This document shows, in pieces, positions 35,002-47,900 of a DNA stretch of 64,000 nt. The position numbers and the translations under genes are program-made. The stretch is from positions 744,001-808,000 of the forward strand of contig NZ_MSCJ01000001.1 in NCBI RefSeq assembly GCF_002954615.1. Reading direction: 5' to 3'. The stretch is from Photobacterium angustum. GTDB taxonomy: Bacteria; Pseudomonadota; Gammaproteobacteria; Enterobacterales; Vibrionaceae. The notes beneath the pieces were generated by a model. The model was not told the DNA's origin, searched no databases, and saw nothing but the letters and a program-made list of their open reading frames with translations. Numbering within the stretch: position 1 is the stretch's first letter; the number at the start of each line of letters is the position of its first letter.

Positions 35002-35652
35002 TTAGTGTCCTGCTGGTGTTGGGAGCTGGGATGCTAATAACCAAATGGCTAAAACAAAGAAGATCAAACCCATAAACTTGTGTTGATTTGCACGGAATTT
35101 TTCACTTTTCAATAGTGATTTACCAAACGTACCAACAGTGGTGACTAGGAATAAATTAAACAATAAACCTAATACATTTAGTAATAAACCAAGCACTAAC
35201 ATTTGTTGCCCTGATGTTGCAGCAACGTGAGTCGAAACAAATTGAGGCAAGAATAGAACAAAGAAAATAAGTGCTTTTGGGTTAAGTAAATTAGTGAATA
35301 CGGCACGACGGTATAGCGTCGCTGCCATTTTATTACTTTTAGCGAGCTCTTCTGGCGCATCGGCAGGTTGTGTTCGCATACAGTCCCATCCCATCTTTAA
35401 TAGATATGCGCCACCAAGTAAGCGAAGAACTTGTAATGCTACAGGATTTACGGCAATTAAGGCTGAGACACCTAAAGCAGCCAAAATAGTTAATAAAATA
35501 CCTGATGTTGCATTACCTAAACTTGCAAAAATACCTACCTTGCGACCGTAACTGAGGCTTGAGCTAGCAATCAGTAACATGTCTGGCCCTGGAATTAATA
35601 ATAAAGCGATAACAGCTGTGAGGTAGAGAGGTAATACATTTAAATCAATCAT
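35002..35652 (-). CDS. LysE/RhtB-family exporter
   Basis: 216 residues with about six membrane helices. LLLIPGPDMLLIASSSLSYGRKVGI at the N terminus is the hallmark GPD segment of amino-acid exporters of this superfamily, and NLLNPKALIFFVLFLPQF is the second conserved loop. Substrate (threonine, homoserine, lysine or other) cannot be told. It is transcribed divergently from the giant adhesin. Confidence 0.88.
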   Translation of the reverse strand: MIDLNVLPLYLTAVIALLLIPGPDMLLIASSSLSYGRKVGIFASLGNATSGILLTILAALGVSALIAVNPVALQVLRLLGGAYLLKMGWDCMRTQPADAPEELAKSNKMAATLYRRAVFTNLLNPKALIFFVLFLPQFVSTHVAATSGQQMLVLGLLLNVLGLLFNLFLVTTVGTFGKSLLKSEKFRANQHKFMGLIFFVLAIWLLASQLPTPAGH

Positions 35653-35924
35653 GGTTCTTTAACTAAATAGAGCAAGGGAGTGTATTTTACCTACTGAATG
35701 GCATTAAATCATGCATTTTGATTCTTTATTGGTTTATGTTTCTGGTTTTTTGTTTAATTGTTAATGTTATGTTCTGTATTTTGGGTTTGAGTTTGGTGTT
35801 TGTTTGTGCTTTGAGGGCGAATAAACAAATACGTTACATTCTTATATTTAAGAGGCCTAGACGTGCCGAAATTTTTATCGCTGATTAATACTTAAGGCAT
35901 CCTTTTTACTGAGGGGAAGGTACC

Positions 35925-38900
35925 GTGTTTAAGATTCATGTTGATCAAGCCATTGTCGTTGAACAAGTGAAAGGGCAGGTCTTTGTTCTTATGTCGTCGG
36001 GGGAATATTCTCCGGTCAAAGTAGGTGATGATCTTACTATAGGGACGATATTACTTTTTACTGATCGCAGCGAAGTGTTAGCGCATGTTGGTGGAACAGA
36101 TATATGGCTTAATCAACATTGTAAGGCATGCCTTTCTGATAATAAATTAGTTCATTTACCCTTACCTGAATTGGATTTAGAGCCCAGTATTGCAGCCTTA
36201 CAAGCCGCAATATTATCAGGTGAAGATCCGACGAAAATCCAAAAGGCAACAGCGGCTGGTATTGAGGATATTAGTTCATCAATTACTGATGGCTTAGTTA
36301 TTCTTTATGATAATGATCAATTACTTGCAACCGCTGGTTTTGACACTGCATATAATCCAGAAATTAGACGACAAGACGATATCCCGCTTATTATTTTACC
36401 GCCAGACGGTGGTCAAATTTTTAATGATATTTACTTTATTGAAGGCGATCTTGTTCCTATTACCTACCCCGTTTCTGATAGTGGGAATGTTTCAGTTGAA
36501 GCTGCCACACTGCCTCTTGATAGCAACACGGTAGCATTCGATAGTTCACAAATAGATGGTTTACTCGCCACGATGAGTCGGGAATTATCATCTAACGATC
36601 GACCTATTATTTTCAATTACGATATAGAAACGAATCAAATCATTGGCCGTAGCGATCAAGGTATTGTTTTAACTATTGGATTAAGTGCTGAATTATTCAA
36701 TGGTCGAGATGCTAATGTGATAATGACAGTGACACAGTTTCTTCCTTTAGATCATTTCTCAGGGGAATCTAACAGCGCACCAATTGTGATTAACGGAGAA
36801 CAAATCCGATTATCACTTCCTGTTCAAATTGCAGATACCAACGGTAACCTAACTCAAGCCCCTGTTAATTTTGTAGCAGTGATTGAAGATGGCAAAATTC
36901 CTAGGTTAGGCATTGATAATGGCACTGAATTTACTGAACAAGACAGCGATATTAATACGCCACAAAGTGTCACTGGTGATATTCCTATTTTTATCGGAAG
37001 TGATGAAATTGGCGTAATGACATTTGCCGAGCAGCAACCATCATTAATTGGACTATTAAGTAATGACGTAGCAACAAGCTTTACAGTGTCAGGCAATAAA
37101 ATCACAGTAATCAGAGTTGATGATCAGTCACAGGTTTTAGCCATAGAAGTCAGTACTGATGGTCAATATCGTGTGACTCAATATCAAGCACTCAATCAAG
37201 AGAACGCGTTAGATCAAACACAATTATCCTTATTTTTAACGACAACAGATCGAGATGGCGATACCAGTAATGTGAGTGAATTAGTCATTAAGATTAATGA
37301 CGGTATTGATCCAATTTTAGGCATTGATAGCGGCACCACCATAACTGAACAAGACAAAGATATAGCTACGCCACAAACCGTCACAGGTAGTATTCCTATC
37401 AACGTGGGAAGTGATCAAATTAAGGCGATGGTTTTTGAATCTCAACAACCGACCCTTGATGGGTTATTGAGTAATGGTAAGCCGACGGTTTATAGCATTG
37501 AAGGAAATAAAATCACCTTGCAGTTGGCAGATGCACCACAGACAGAAGTATTAATTATTGAGATTAATACGTCTGGTGAATATAGCGTTACTCAGTATCA
37601 GGCATTAAATCAACCCATTAAAACAAATATAGATAAACTGACTTTAGGCGTTGTTGCAATTGATACCGATGGCGATAAAAGTAATGTCGGTGAATTAAAT
37701 ATTACGATTGTTGATGGCCCAGATCCTATTTTGGGTCAGGATATTGCTACTACCTTTATTGAAACCATGTCGCCACAAACCTTTATCGGACAAATTACGG
37801 TTGATGTAGGAAGTGATGATATTGCTAGTGCGACTTTTAACCTCGAACAAACCACATTGAACGGTTTAACCAGCAATGGACAAGCGACGAGTTATAGCAT
37901 TGTTGGTAACAAGATGGAGTTGTTTGTACCAGCGCAAGGATCATTACCAAAACAACCTGTATTAACCGTGGTATTAGAAAATAATGGTCGTTACACAATA
38001 GAGCAAAGCCAACCACTAGATCAGAATTTTACGACTAATGTAAATAACCTCTCTCTCGCTGTTACGGTTACGGATGCCGATGGTGATAATAGTAATGTAG
38101 GACAACTCATTATTAATATCACTGATGGTGAAAACCCAACCGGAGCGGGCATTACTGCACAAGTAACTTTAACTGAAGGGGACTTGTCGCCTAAAAATAT
38201 CGCAGATTCTTATCCTGTTGATGCTTCAAACTCGTTTACTGTCCCTGCGGTGAATGATGATTTGGTCGCGTCAAGTTTGAATATCTCATCAAGTGTACAA
38301 GCACAATTAATCAGTGAGTTAGAGCAACTCACGGCGACAGGATTAGCCCTGAGTTTTACTCTTACAACGAGTGGCGTTGGCGTTATTACCCTTATAGGGA
38401 AAGACAGCAATAATGCGGATGTGTTAGTTGTTCGTTTGTCGCCAACGCAAGATAGCCATAACGTTGCTGTCACCATGGATGTCGAACAGTTAAAGCCATT
38501 AGATCATAATGAGAGTGTGTATTCAGGGGGAGAGTACGTCTCTCTTACTAGTGACGGGATTAACATTCGCCTACCACTGGAAATGCATGATAGCGATTTT
38601 GATACTTTAGTCGAACCTGTGAATGCTTTAGTGATATTGGAAGACGGTAAAGCCCCCGTTATTGAAAGCCAAACCAAAACATGGACGGAAGCTTTTTCAG
38701 GTACCGTGGCAGAGCCACAATTTATTACGGGGCAATTAGCGTTTGATGTAAATAGTGATGAGATCAAACAGGTTGTTGTTGGTGATATTACAACCGCTTT
38801 TGCTGGCTTAACTAGTGATGGTATCGCACTTGATGCGAAATATGATGATGGCAAACCCAATCAAATAACGGTGTTTTTAACTGGCACGACAATCCCTGTT

Positions 38901-41900
38901 TTATCGCTGTCTATAGCCACTGACGGAAACTATAGCATCACGCAATACTTACCGATTGATCAACCCGTAACATCCAATACCAATATGATTAGTATTCCAT
39001 TTCATGTGGTGGATTTTGATAACGACAGCAGTAACGATGCAACGTTAACTTTAGTGATTACCGATGGTCAAAATCCAACAGGTGCGAATATTACTCTTGA
39101 AACGGTTGAAGGGGATCTAGCTTTACCTATCCGTGAACCGTCAACCTCGTTATACCCAGTTGAAAGTGACAAAACTTTATCAATCATTGCGGCAAACGAT
39201 AGTTTAGTCGCAACATCATTGGTGATATTACCCGATGTATTAACTGCGTTAATCGCGCAATTATCGAGTTTAACTTCATCTAACCAAGCAATCGAAATCA
39301 GCCATGCAGCAGATGCTATCACTGCGGCACAAACCATCACCGCAATAGATTCGGTTACCAAGCAAGATGCTTTTATCATCACACTGATGCCAGTACAAAT
39401 GGGGCGTGATGTTGATGTGAAAATAGAATGGCAGCAATTACTGCCGCTTGATCATCAAATCGATAGTGGTGGAACGTACGTATTACTTAATGGCGATAAG
39501 CTTGATATCGCCATCCCATTGATGATGAATGACGGGGATGACGATCCGTTTTCTCAGCCTGCCATCATCACTATCAGCGTTGAAGATGGTGCCGATCCGC
39601 TATTTGAAATCGATACTGGAACAACGATAACCGATCCTAAAAAAGGCGCGGTAGCAACAGTTGCTGAAGGTGAAATAGGCTTAGAACTCGGTAGTGATGA
39701 AATTGAAACACTGACCTTTGATAGTACGCAAACAGGATTAACGGGTTGGTTAAGTAACAGCGCGCCAACTTACGTGGAAGTGCTCGATAATGAGCTAAAC
39801 ATACGTTTATCAAGCGATGATTCTGTGGTGCTGAATGTTGTTATTGGAGTAGATGGTAAATATACCGTGACTCAGTATTTACCGTTAAACCAACCTGTAG
39901 AATCAAACGAAGATCGTTTAACCCTAGCTGTTACTGCGCAAGATTACGATGGTGATAAAGCGCAAGGTGAGTTGCTTATTATCGTTAAAGACGGTGTTGA
40001 TCCCGTGTTAGGTACTGATACGGGGACTGATTATACCGAGATCATGACAACCCAAACAGAGCAGGGATACATTCCTGTTGATGTCGGCAGTGATGATATT
40101 GCTAATGCTTATTTTGCTATTGCTCAACCTAGCTTGGCTGACCTAACCAGTAATGCTGAGGCAACGCACTATCGCGTTAGCGGTAATGTTTTACAGCTTT
40201 ATGTTCCGTCTATTGGTAATGCGCCTGAACAAAATGTATTAACCATAACGCTGGGTATAGATGGAAGTTATACCGTTGAGCAAAATAGACCACTAGATCA
40301 AAATTTTACAACCAACGTTAATAATCTTGCTCTTGATGTTTTTGTTGTCGATAAAGATGGGGATGACAGTAATCTTGGCAAGCTGATTATTGATATTAAT
40401 GATGGTGAGAACCCGACGGGTAAAGGTGTCATTGCAGAGCTAGATATTACCGAGGGTGATTTAAACCCACCCGCGGGTGGTCAAGGTTATCCTGTTTCAT
40501 CATCAAGTAATTTTGTAGTTACTGCTGTTAATGATGCTTTGGTGGCCAGTAGTTTAAATTTAACCGATGCCGTTTTTTTTAAGTTAGGGCCAGAACTTCT
40601 AAAACTTACGACGGGTGGAGAAGAAGTTAAATTTGATATCAGTAATGCACCTAGTGGTTTACTGACCTTGGAAGTAAAAGAAATATCCAACAGTACTGAT
40701 GTATTTAAATTAGTGCTAACACCGATTCAACAAGGTGATGATGTCAAAGTAGAAATGACATTAACCCAATATAAACCATTAGATCATGATCCTACTCACT
40801 TTGTAAGTGGAAAGTATGTTTCATTAGATGAAGGCAATATTGACGTTACCATTCCTATCATTATGCATGATACGGATTTTGATCAATTAGTCGATCCTGT
40901 TGAAGTGAAATTGGTATTTGAAGACGGTGTTATCCCTATTATTAATGAGCAATCCATTACATGGACTGAAGGGTTTAATGGCGCTATTACAGTGCCCCAA
41001 GAAATAACGGGAAGTTTAGTATATGGCAGCCATAGTGATGAAATAAAACAGGTTCAGTTTATCGAACCAAGTCAGGCGTTTGCTGGAATAACCAGTAATG
41101 GCGCAGCACTAGAAGTGGTATTTAATCCGACTATACCCAATCAATTTGATGTTCAGTTATCAGGAACATCAACCCAAGTGCTAAGTATCGCTATAGCTCC
41201 TGATGGTCAATATACGATTAAGCAATATTTACCGATTGATCAGCCTCTATTACCGAATCAAAATGTGGTGAACCTTAATGTACAATTAATGGATTTTGAT
41301 GGTGATAAAAGTAACATTGCTAATCTGCAATTAATCATTAAAGATGGGCTCGATCCTAATGGAATTAACGCTGAATTTAACGTGGTTGAAGGTGATTTAG
41401 TCCCACCGACTATTGGGCCATCAACATCGGAAAATCCTGTTACTACAAGCAATACCACAACCATTCCTGCGACTAACGATATATTACGGGCCGATAGCGT
41501 ATTACTGAGTAGTAGTAATATAACGGCAATTAAAACCGCGTTAGAGCAAGTGACATCACAAGGTGATAATACGCTTGCTACCATCATTCAAGATCCCACC
41601 AGCAAAATAATTTCAATTACACTGATTAAAGATAATCTTGCCAAAGACACTATTTTTGAACTGACTATTACCCCCATTCAAAATGGGCGAAATGTTGAAT
41701 TACATTCGCAGTTAGTTGAATCAATACCCGTTGACCATCTTAACGGAGTGCTGACAACAGGATTAGTGACGATGACCCAAGCTAATTTAGCTATGGGGAT
41801 TCCGCTCCAAATGCATGATGCCGATGATGATCCATTATTAAATCCTGCAATATTTACCGTGAATATTGCAGACGGTGATTTACCCAGTTTTGGTATTGAT

Positions 41901-44900
41901 GCTGGAATTGAATTTACTGAAATTGATAGTGACAGCGGAAAAATTGAAACCAACATTGGTAGCGATGAAATCATCCAAATTGATTTAAAAGCGGTTCAGC
42001 CAAATTTAACTAGTTTAACCAGTAACGGTTATGCAACGGAATATAGCGTAGTCGGCAATACGGTTACTGTGGTAAGGCAAGATGATCCTACGCTTGAAGT
42101 GTTAACCATTGAATTGCTGCAAAGTGGTGATTACAACGTCGTGCAATCACAGCCGCTAGATCAGTCTGAAACCACCAATAAATTAGAGGTTTCCTTAGCT
42201 GTCATAGCAACTGATCAAGATTTAGATGTAAGCCCAACCGATGGTGAAATTAATATTACTATTATTGATGGACTCGATCCTACGGGTAATTTTAGTGGCA
42301 TAACTGAATTAGACGTGATTGAAGGTGATATTAGTGAACCAATAGGCTCTCCTAGCGGATATCCAGTTTCTGATTCAACAACCTTTACATTAACCGCAGG
42401 TGTTGATCGTTTAGATCCCGATAAAGTTGGTTTTAGTAGTAACTATCTTAATGATTTACTGGCTGAGTTACGTGCCGAAATCACATCATTGGGTGGACAA
42501 AGTCTCGATTATAATTTTGATCCTAGTGGCCATGTTTTAACGGCTTCATATAACAGCCAGACTTATTTCACACTGACCTTATCTGCCGTTAATGTCTTGA
42601 ACTCTAAAGATGCTGATGTGACGGTAACGTATGAGCAATTCTTGCCACTTGATCATAATAGTGGAGGAAATAGCAGTGGTTATATTAATGTTTCAGGCGA
42701 TCTCATTAGTATTGATCTCGAAGTGCAAATCCAAGATACCGATGGTGATTATCTAGAAACACCGGTAGCCGTTACACTAAATATCAGTGATGGGTTTGAT
42801 CCCGTTATTATCAACACACAAGATGTCACCGTAGAAGAAAGTGATATTCGATCTGATGGCCCTAATCATCAAGGCTCCACACCTGATGAAGATGGCGATC
42901 GAGCAACGGGGATATTAACGATTGATGAAGGCAGTGATTTTGTTCATCAATACCGTTTGGATACCGCGCAATTTGCCATTCTAAATTCAACCTTAACAAG
43001 CCAAGGTCTGGCGGTTACCTTATTTGAACATTCTGTCGGAACGTACTCTGCATTTGCTGATTCTCGTACTATTTTTACCGTGGTATTTACGGCGGCGGGT
43101 GAATATACCGTAAACCTCTTTGGTGCAATTGATCACCCTGATCCCGGTAAAGACAGTAAAGATGTTTTTTTACCCGTAATTGCGATTGATGATGATGGTG
43201 ATGAAAGTACATTTTCAACCATTAAGCTAACCATTGTTGATGACATTGCTGATGGTCGAAATATCATTATTCAAGCTGATGAAGGACAAGAAAATGTAGT
43301 GGGAGAGTCGTTACTGACTCCGGCATTAGAAGGTGCTGATGGTGCTACTGTGGTGAGTGTTGTTGATCTTGCAATAGAGCAACCATTAGTGGGTAACGAC
43401 TTTACGGTTATTCCAATTCATCAAGGAGGAGATACCATTTCTCCTGGGCAATTGTTAGGAGATTTATCGATTAAGCCTAATGGTGAGGTTTCGTTCTCGG
43501 CAGCAACTGAAATAACACAGACTGATGAGGTACTGGAATATACGTTTAACTATCGGGTCACGGATGGTGATGATGATACTGAATTACGGACGATTACATT
43601 ACAAATTGATGATCAAGAAGCCAAGATCATTATCGATCCCGATCCGATTGTCACTTATGAAGATGTTGGACGAGTAGAAGATCCAGATGAAACGATCATT
43701 GCTCCACCAAGTGGTGCGCCAGTATCACTAAAAATTGATATTGGTGATGATGATCGCGGTGAGTTTTTACAACAAGTATTGATCACTATTCCGACAGAGA
43801 TACACGGTTCATTTTATTTAAACGGTACCGCACTTGCGATTAGTGGAGATGGCTCATCTTATGTTGTGCCTGTCGGTGATTTCACTACGACCGATAATAT
43901 AGTACACGAGTTAGTGGGGCTTACCTTTATTCCCGATGCTGACTTTTCTACGGCAAATGGCAATTTAGTCTTTGAAGTAAAAGCACAAGTTGGCGTGACT
44001 AGTGGTACTCCATTACCTGAAGCGATCACGTCGTTTGAAATTATTGTGGAAGGTATTGCTGATATCCCAACATGGGATGACGCTCAAACGCAATTACATT
44101 ACACCATTGATGAAGATTCAACAGGTGTTGATTTGCAGCTTAAAGCCGATCTTAATGATGTCGATGGCTCAGAAACATTATCTTATATTATTACGCTAGA
44201 GCCGGATGCTGGTGGCAAGATCAATGGCGAGTTGAAAGGAAGCAATCTTATTGATCTTGGTGGTGATCAATATCAAGTATCAGCGACAGATGTTGGGACT
44301 TTATCTGTAACACCGATAGCAAATTACAGTGGGGACATAAAACTCACGGCAGTGGCGCAAAGCAAAGAAGAAGTAGTTTTTGTAACTGGCAAGCAAACGG
44401 CTGATTCTGTTGAGCGTGAAATTGTTATAAATGTTGAACCGATTGCTGATGAAACCACATTAAAAGTTACCCGAATTAGCTCTGATGAAGATGTGTTAAT
44501 CAATTTAAGCGACCACGTGACGTTAACAGAAACTGTAGATAAAGACGGCTCAGAAATAGAATGTGTTCGTTTTTCTAATTTACCCGTGGGGGCACAAATA
44601 TTACTCAATGGCGCTGTTGTGGTTGAAAGCCCGTCAGGCTCAGGTGTGTATGAGGTTAACTATGCAGATATTGCTAATGTTCAGCTAAAACCAACCCCTG
44701 AAAGTAATGTTGATTTTGAAATTACAGTGCAAGGCGTTGTGAAAGATAGCGCGAGTTTGACCAATAGCAGTAATGTCGTTGTTAACGCGAATGATGAATA
44801 TGTCACGGCAACTCAACAGCTTGAAGTGAGCTTAAAAGGGGTAGCTGATATACCGATATTTGATATCGATATTGATAGTAATGGTAACGGTGTTTTAGAT

Positions 44901-47900
44901 GTTGGTGAGTGGGCATATATCAACAATGACCCCACGATAGGCATTGAAACCTTAATTGATGAAGACAGTGCTGCGATTTTTGATTTTACGCTTGAGAGTG
45001 GTGAGAATCCGTTTAAACAACCTGATGATAATTCAGAAAGTTTAAGCTTAGTGTTATCTGGTATTCCCGAAGGGGTCACATTGAAAGACTCTGAAGGTAA
45101 TGAACAAAGTTTAATATTTGCAGGTTACGATGATAATGGCGATCCGATTTATGAGGTTGAGCTTTCTTCTTTAAAAGATATTGAAGTCATTCCCCCTTTA
45201 AATAGTACCCAAGATATAAAGTTAAATGCCAAAGTATTAGTTACTGAAAATGATGGCGATGTCAGAACTTTTGATAGAGAAATATTAATCAATATTCAAC
45301 CAGTTATTGATGCCGATAATTACACCTTAGTCAGTGATAACAATATATTAGAAGATCAAAATAATACGGTGCAATGGCGACCAACAGCGGCACAGGAATT
45401 TACTGATAGCAGCGAAACAATTACTCAAATACGTTTTGGTGGTATTCCTTCCGATTACAGCTTATTGATTGATGGTACTCCTTTAACATTGGTCGCTGGA
45501 GAGATCACATTAACGGATAGTCAACGTGATGAGTTACTTGCCGGTAAACCATTGCAACTCCGTGCCCCGCAAAATTCTGATCGTGATTTAACCTTTCAAT
45601 CTTACTTAACGATAGAACAGACGGATAGTGATGGTGAAAATACCGCGATTAAAGAAATCACTGGTCAGCTTGTTGTTGATATTCAAGCCGTGGTTGAACC
45701 TGATGGTATTCTTGCTGTTCGTGATTCAAGTGACGCGGTTTTAACCACGTTAACCAGCACCACAGGTGGTGTGATTGATCTATCAACAGATGCAGCATCG
45801 CTTGGACGTGTTTCCTTTACAGGAGAGGCGACCCCAGTTGCTATTGATCATAGCGATGAAGTGATACGCCGTATTGTGGTGAAATTTCCTCAATCGGTAG
45901 CAGAGCCCGGTGATTTTGTTGTGATCGGTGGTATCAGTGACGGAGCTGGAGCATGGACAATACCTGAATCGCAACTCGATAACTTGAAAATCACCGCACC
46001 AACGGGCTTTAATTCCACCATCGATATTACCATTAGCGCTGAAGTACAAGATTTAGGTGACAACGGTGAAGGTGATGTCAGTGCACTTGTGCCATTTACC
46101 ACACCCATCACATTAGATTTTACCCCGAATACCAGCATGATCACTGAGCTTGCAGGAGATATTGTTTTCAATCCTGACGTGGTAACTGGTACTGAAGATA
46201 ATGTCATTAATCTTGGCGACCAAATTGAAGATGATATCGTTATTGGCTCTGTTAATGGCGAACAAAATCATGACTCAGTGACGATTGTAATTAAAGCGGC
46301 GGATTTGCCTAGTGGGGTAACCATCTTAGGGACTGATTTTGATTTCATCGATGGTGAATACGTCATGATAGTACCTGTCGATGGAGCAGGAAAAGTTGAT
46401 GTAAGTGGTATCTCATTAAATCCTGCAACTGACTTCGCGGGTGATTTTCAATTTGATCTTCACATTGTCAACACCGATACCACCAGTGGTAATACTAAAA
46501 ATCTGATTAAGCCCGTTACAGTTCGTATAGAGCCTGTAGTTGATGTCCCACCTCATGGCGATCCGACTTTATCACTGGAAGTACTGCGTACAGAGAAACT
46601 CGGTGATGACGATCAACCGATTACCAATACAGGTAAGCCTGAAGTTATTAAAAATAATCATGCCTATGAAGATGGCTCGGTTATTTTAGGAATATCAGCG
46701 TCGTTAAAAGATATCAGTACATCATTGACATCAGGGCTTGAAAGCCTAAAACAAGTCGAGTTAACCGTCGATGCTAGCCAAGGTGCTTTTATTCAAACAG
46801 ATGGAACGGAAGTACAAACGATCACCGTCGATAAAATGGAATTAGATAATATTCAATTCCAGCCAGTAAAGGACTTTAGTGGCCATGTCAGTATGTCAGC
46901 GGTTGCCACTGTTGAAGATGATGTGACCTATACCTTAACGACACCAGCGACAGCCCAAGCAACGGGTGACTTTACTGCGACAGTTGAGTTTGAAGTTATT
47001 CCAGTCGATGATCCCGTTAAGTTTACTGGTACAGAAACGACAATTAGTGGTGATGAAGATCAATCTGGTGGGATCAGTTTAGGTGATATTAGTTTTGAGG
47101 TCGGTGACACTGATGGTTCTGAGCAAATTATTTCAGCCAAGATCACCAACGTACCTGATGGCTTTGTATTAACAGGGCCTGTAGGTAATTTAGGGGATGG
47201 TGAGTGGAGTATTACGTTACCTGTCGGTATGCAAACAGGTAGCCTTGCTGGAGTTAATATTGTACCCGCTGAAAATTACAGTGGCACATTAGCATTGGGA
47301 GTGTTGGTCTTTACCAAAGAGGATTTATTGGATGATATTGCACAAAATACCGCAACCATAAATGTTGATATTCTACCTGTAGGCGACAAAATTGATTCTG
47401 ATGTAATAACCTCTTATACAGGACAAGAAGATCAGCCTATAACACTGACACTCGATTTAGCAGTACGAGATAATACGGATAGTATTGTACCGTCAAATCC
47501 GAATGCGACAGAAAATGCCCCAGAAAAATTGCATGTAGTAGTCACTGATGTACCTGATTCCAGTCGTTTTGATGCACCAGTCGGCGGCAGTGCAGAAAAA
47601 CAACCTGATGGTTCATGGATTATTATTTCAGGTGGCACAACGTTAGATACTTTAGCGTTTCACCCCGGTGATGCGAACGGTAATTTCACCATGAACTTTG
47701 ACATGCGCTCATCTGATAATGGTGTGCTTGCGACTAATAGTCTTGCTGTGATTAAAACCCTGTCATTTGATGTGGCCGCTGTTAATGATGCACCAGTTAA
47801 TACTCTGCCTGCTGGTATCAGTGCCGAAGAGGATATAGGCGTTATTATTGCGGGGATTAGTGTAAAAGATGTCGATGCAACGGAAGATAATGGCAATATG

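Noticed and set aside
36885..42900. Repeated DNA in the adhesin as a CRISPR-like or transposon repeat
   Set aside because: The repeats are in-frame protein repeats of 130-175 codons, diverged at the DNA level, with no spacers, no terminal inverted repeats and no transposase.
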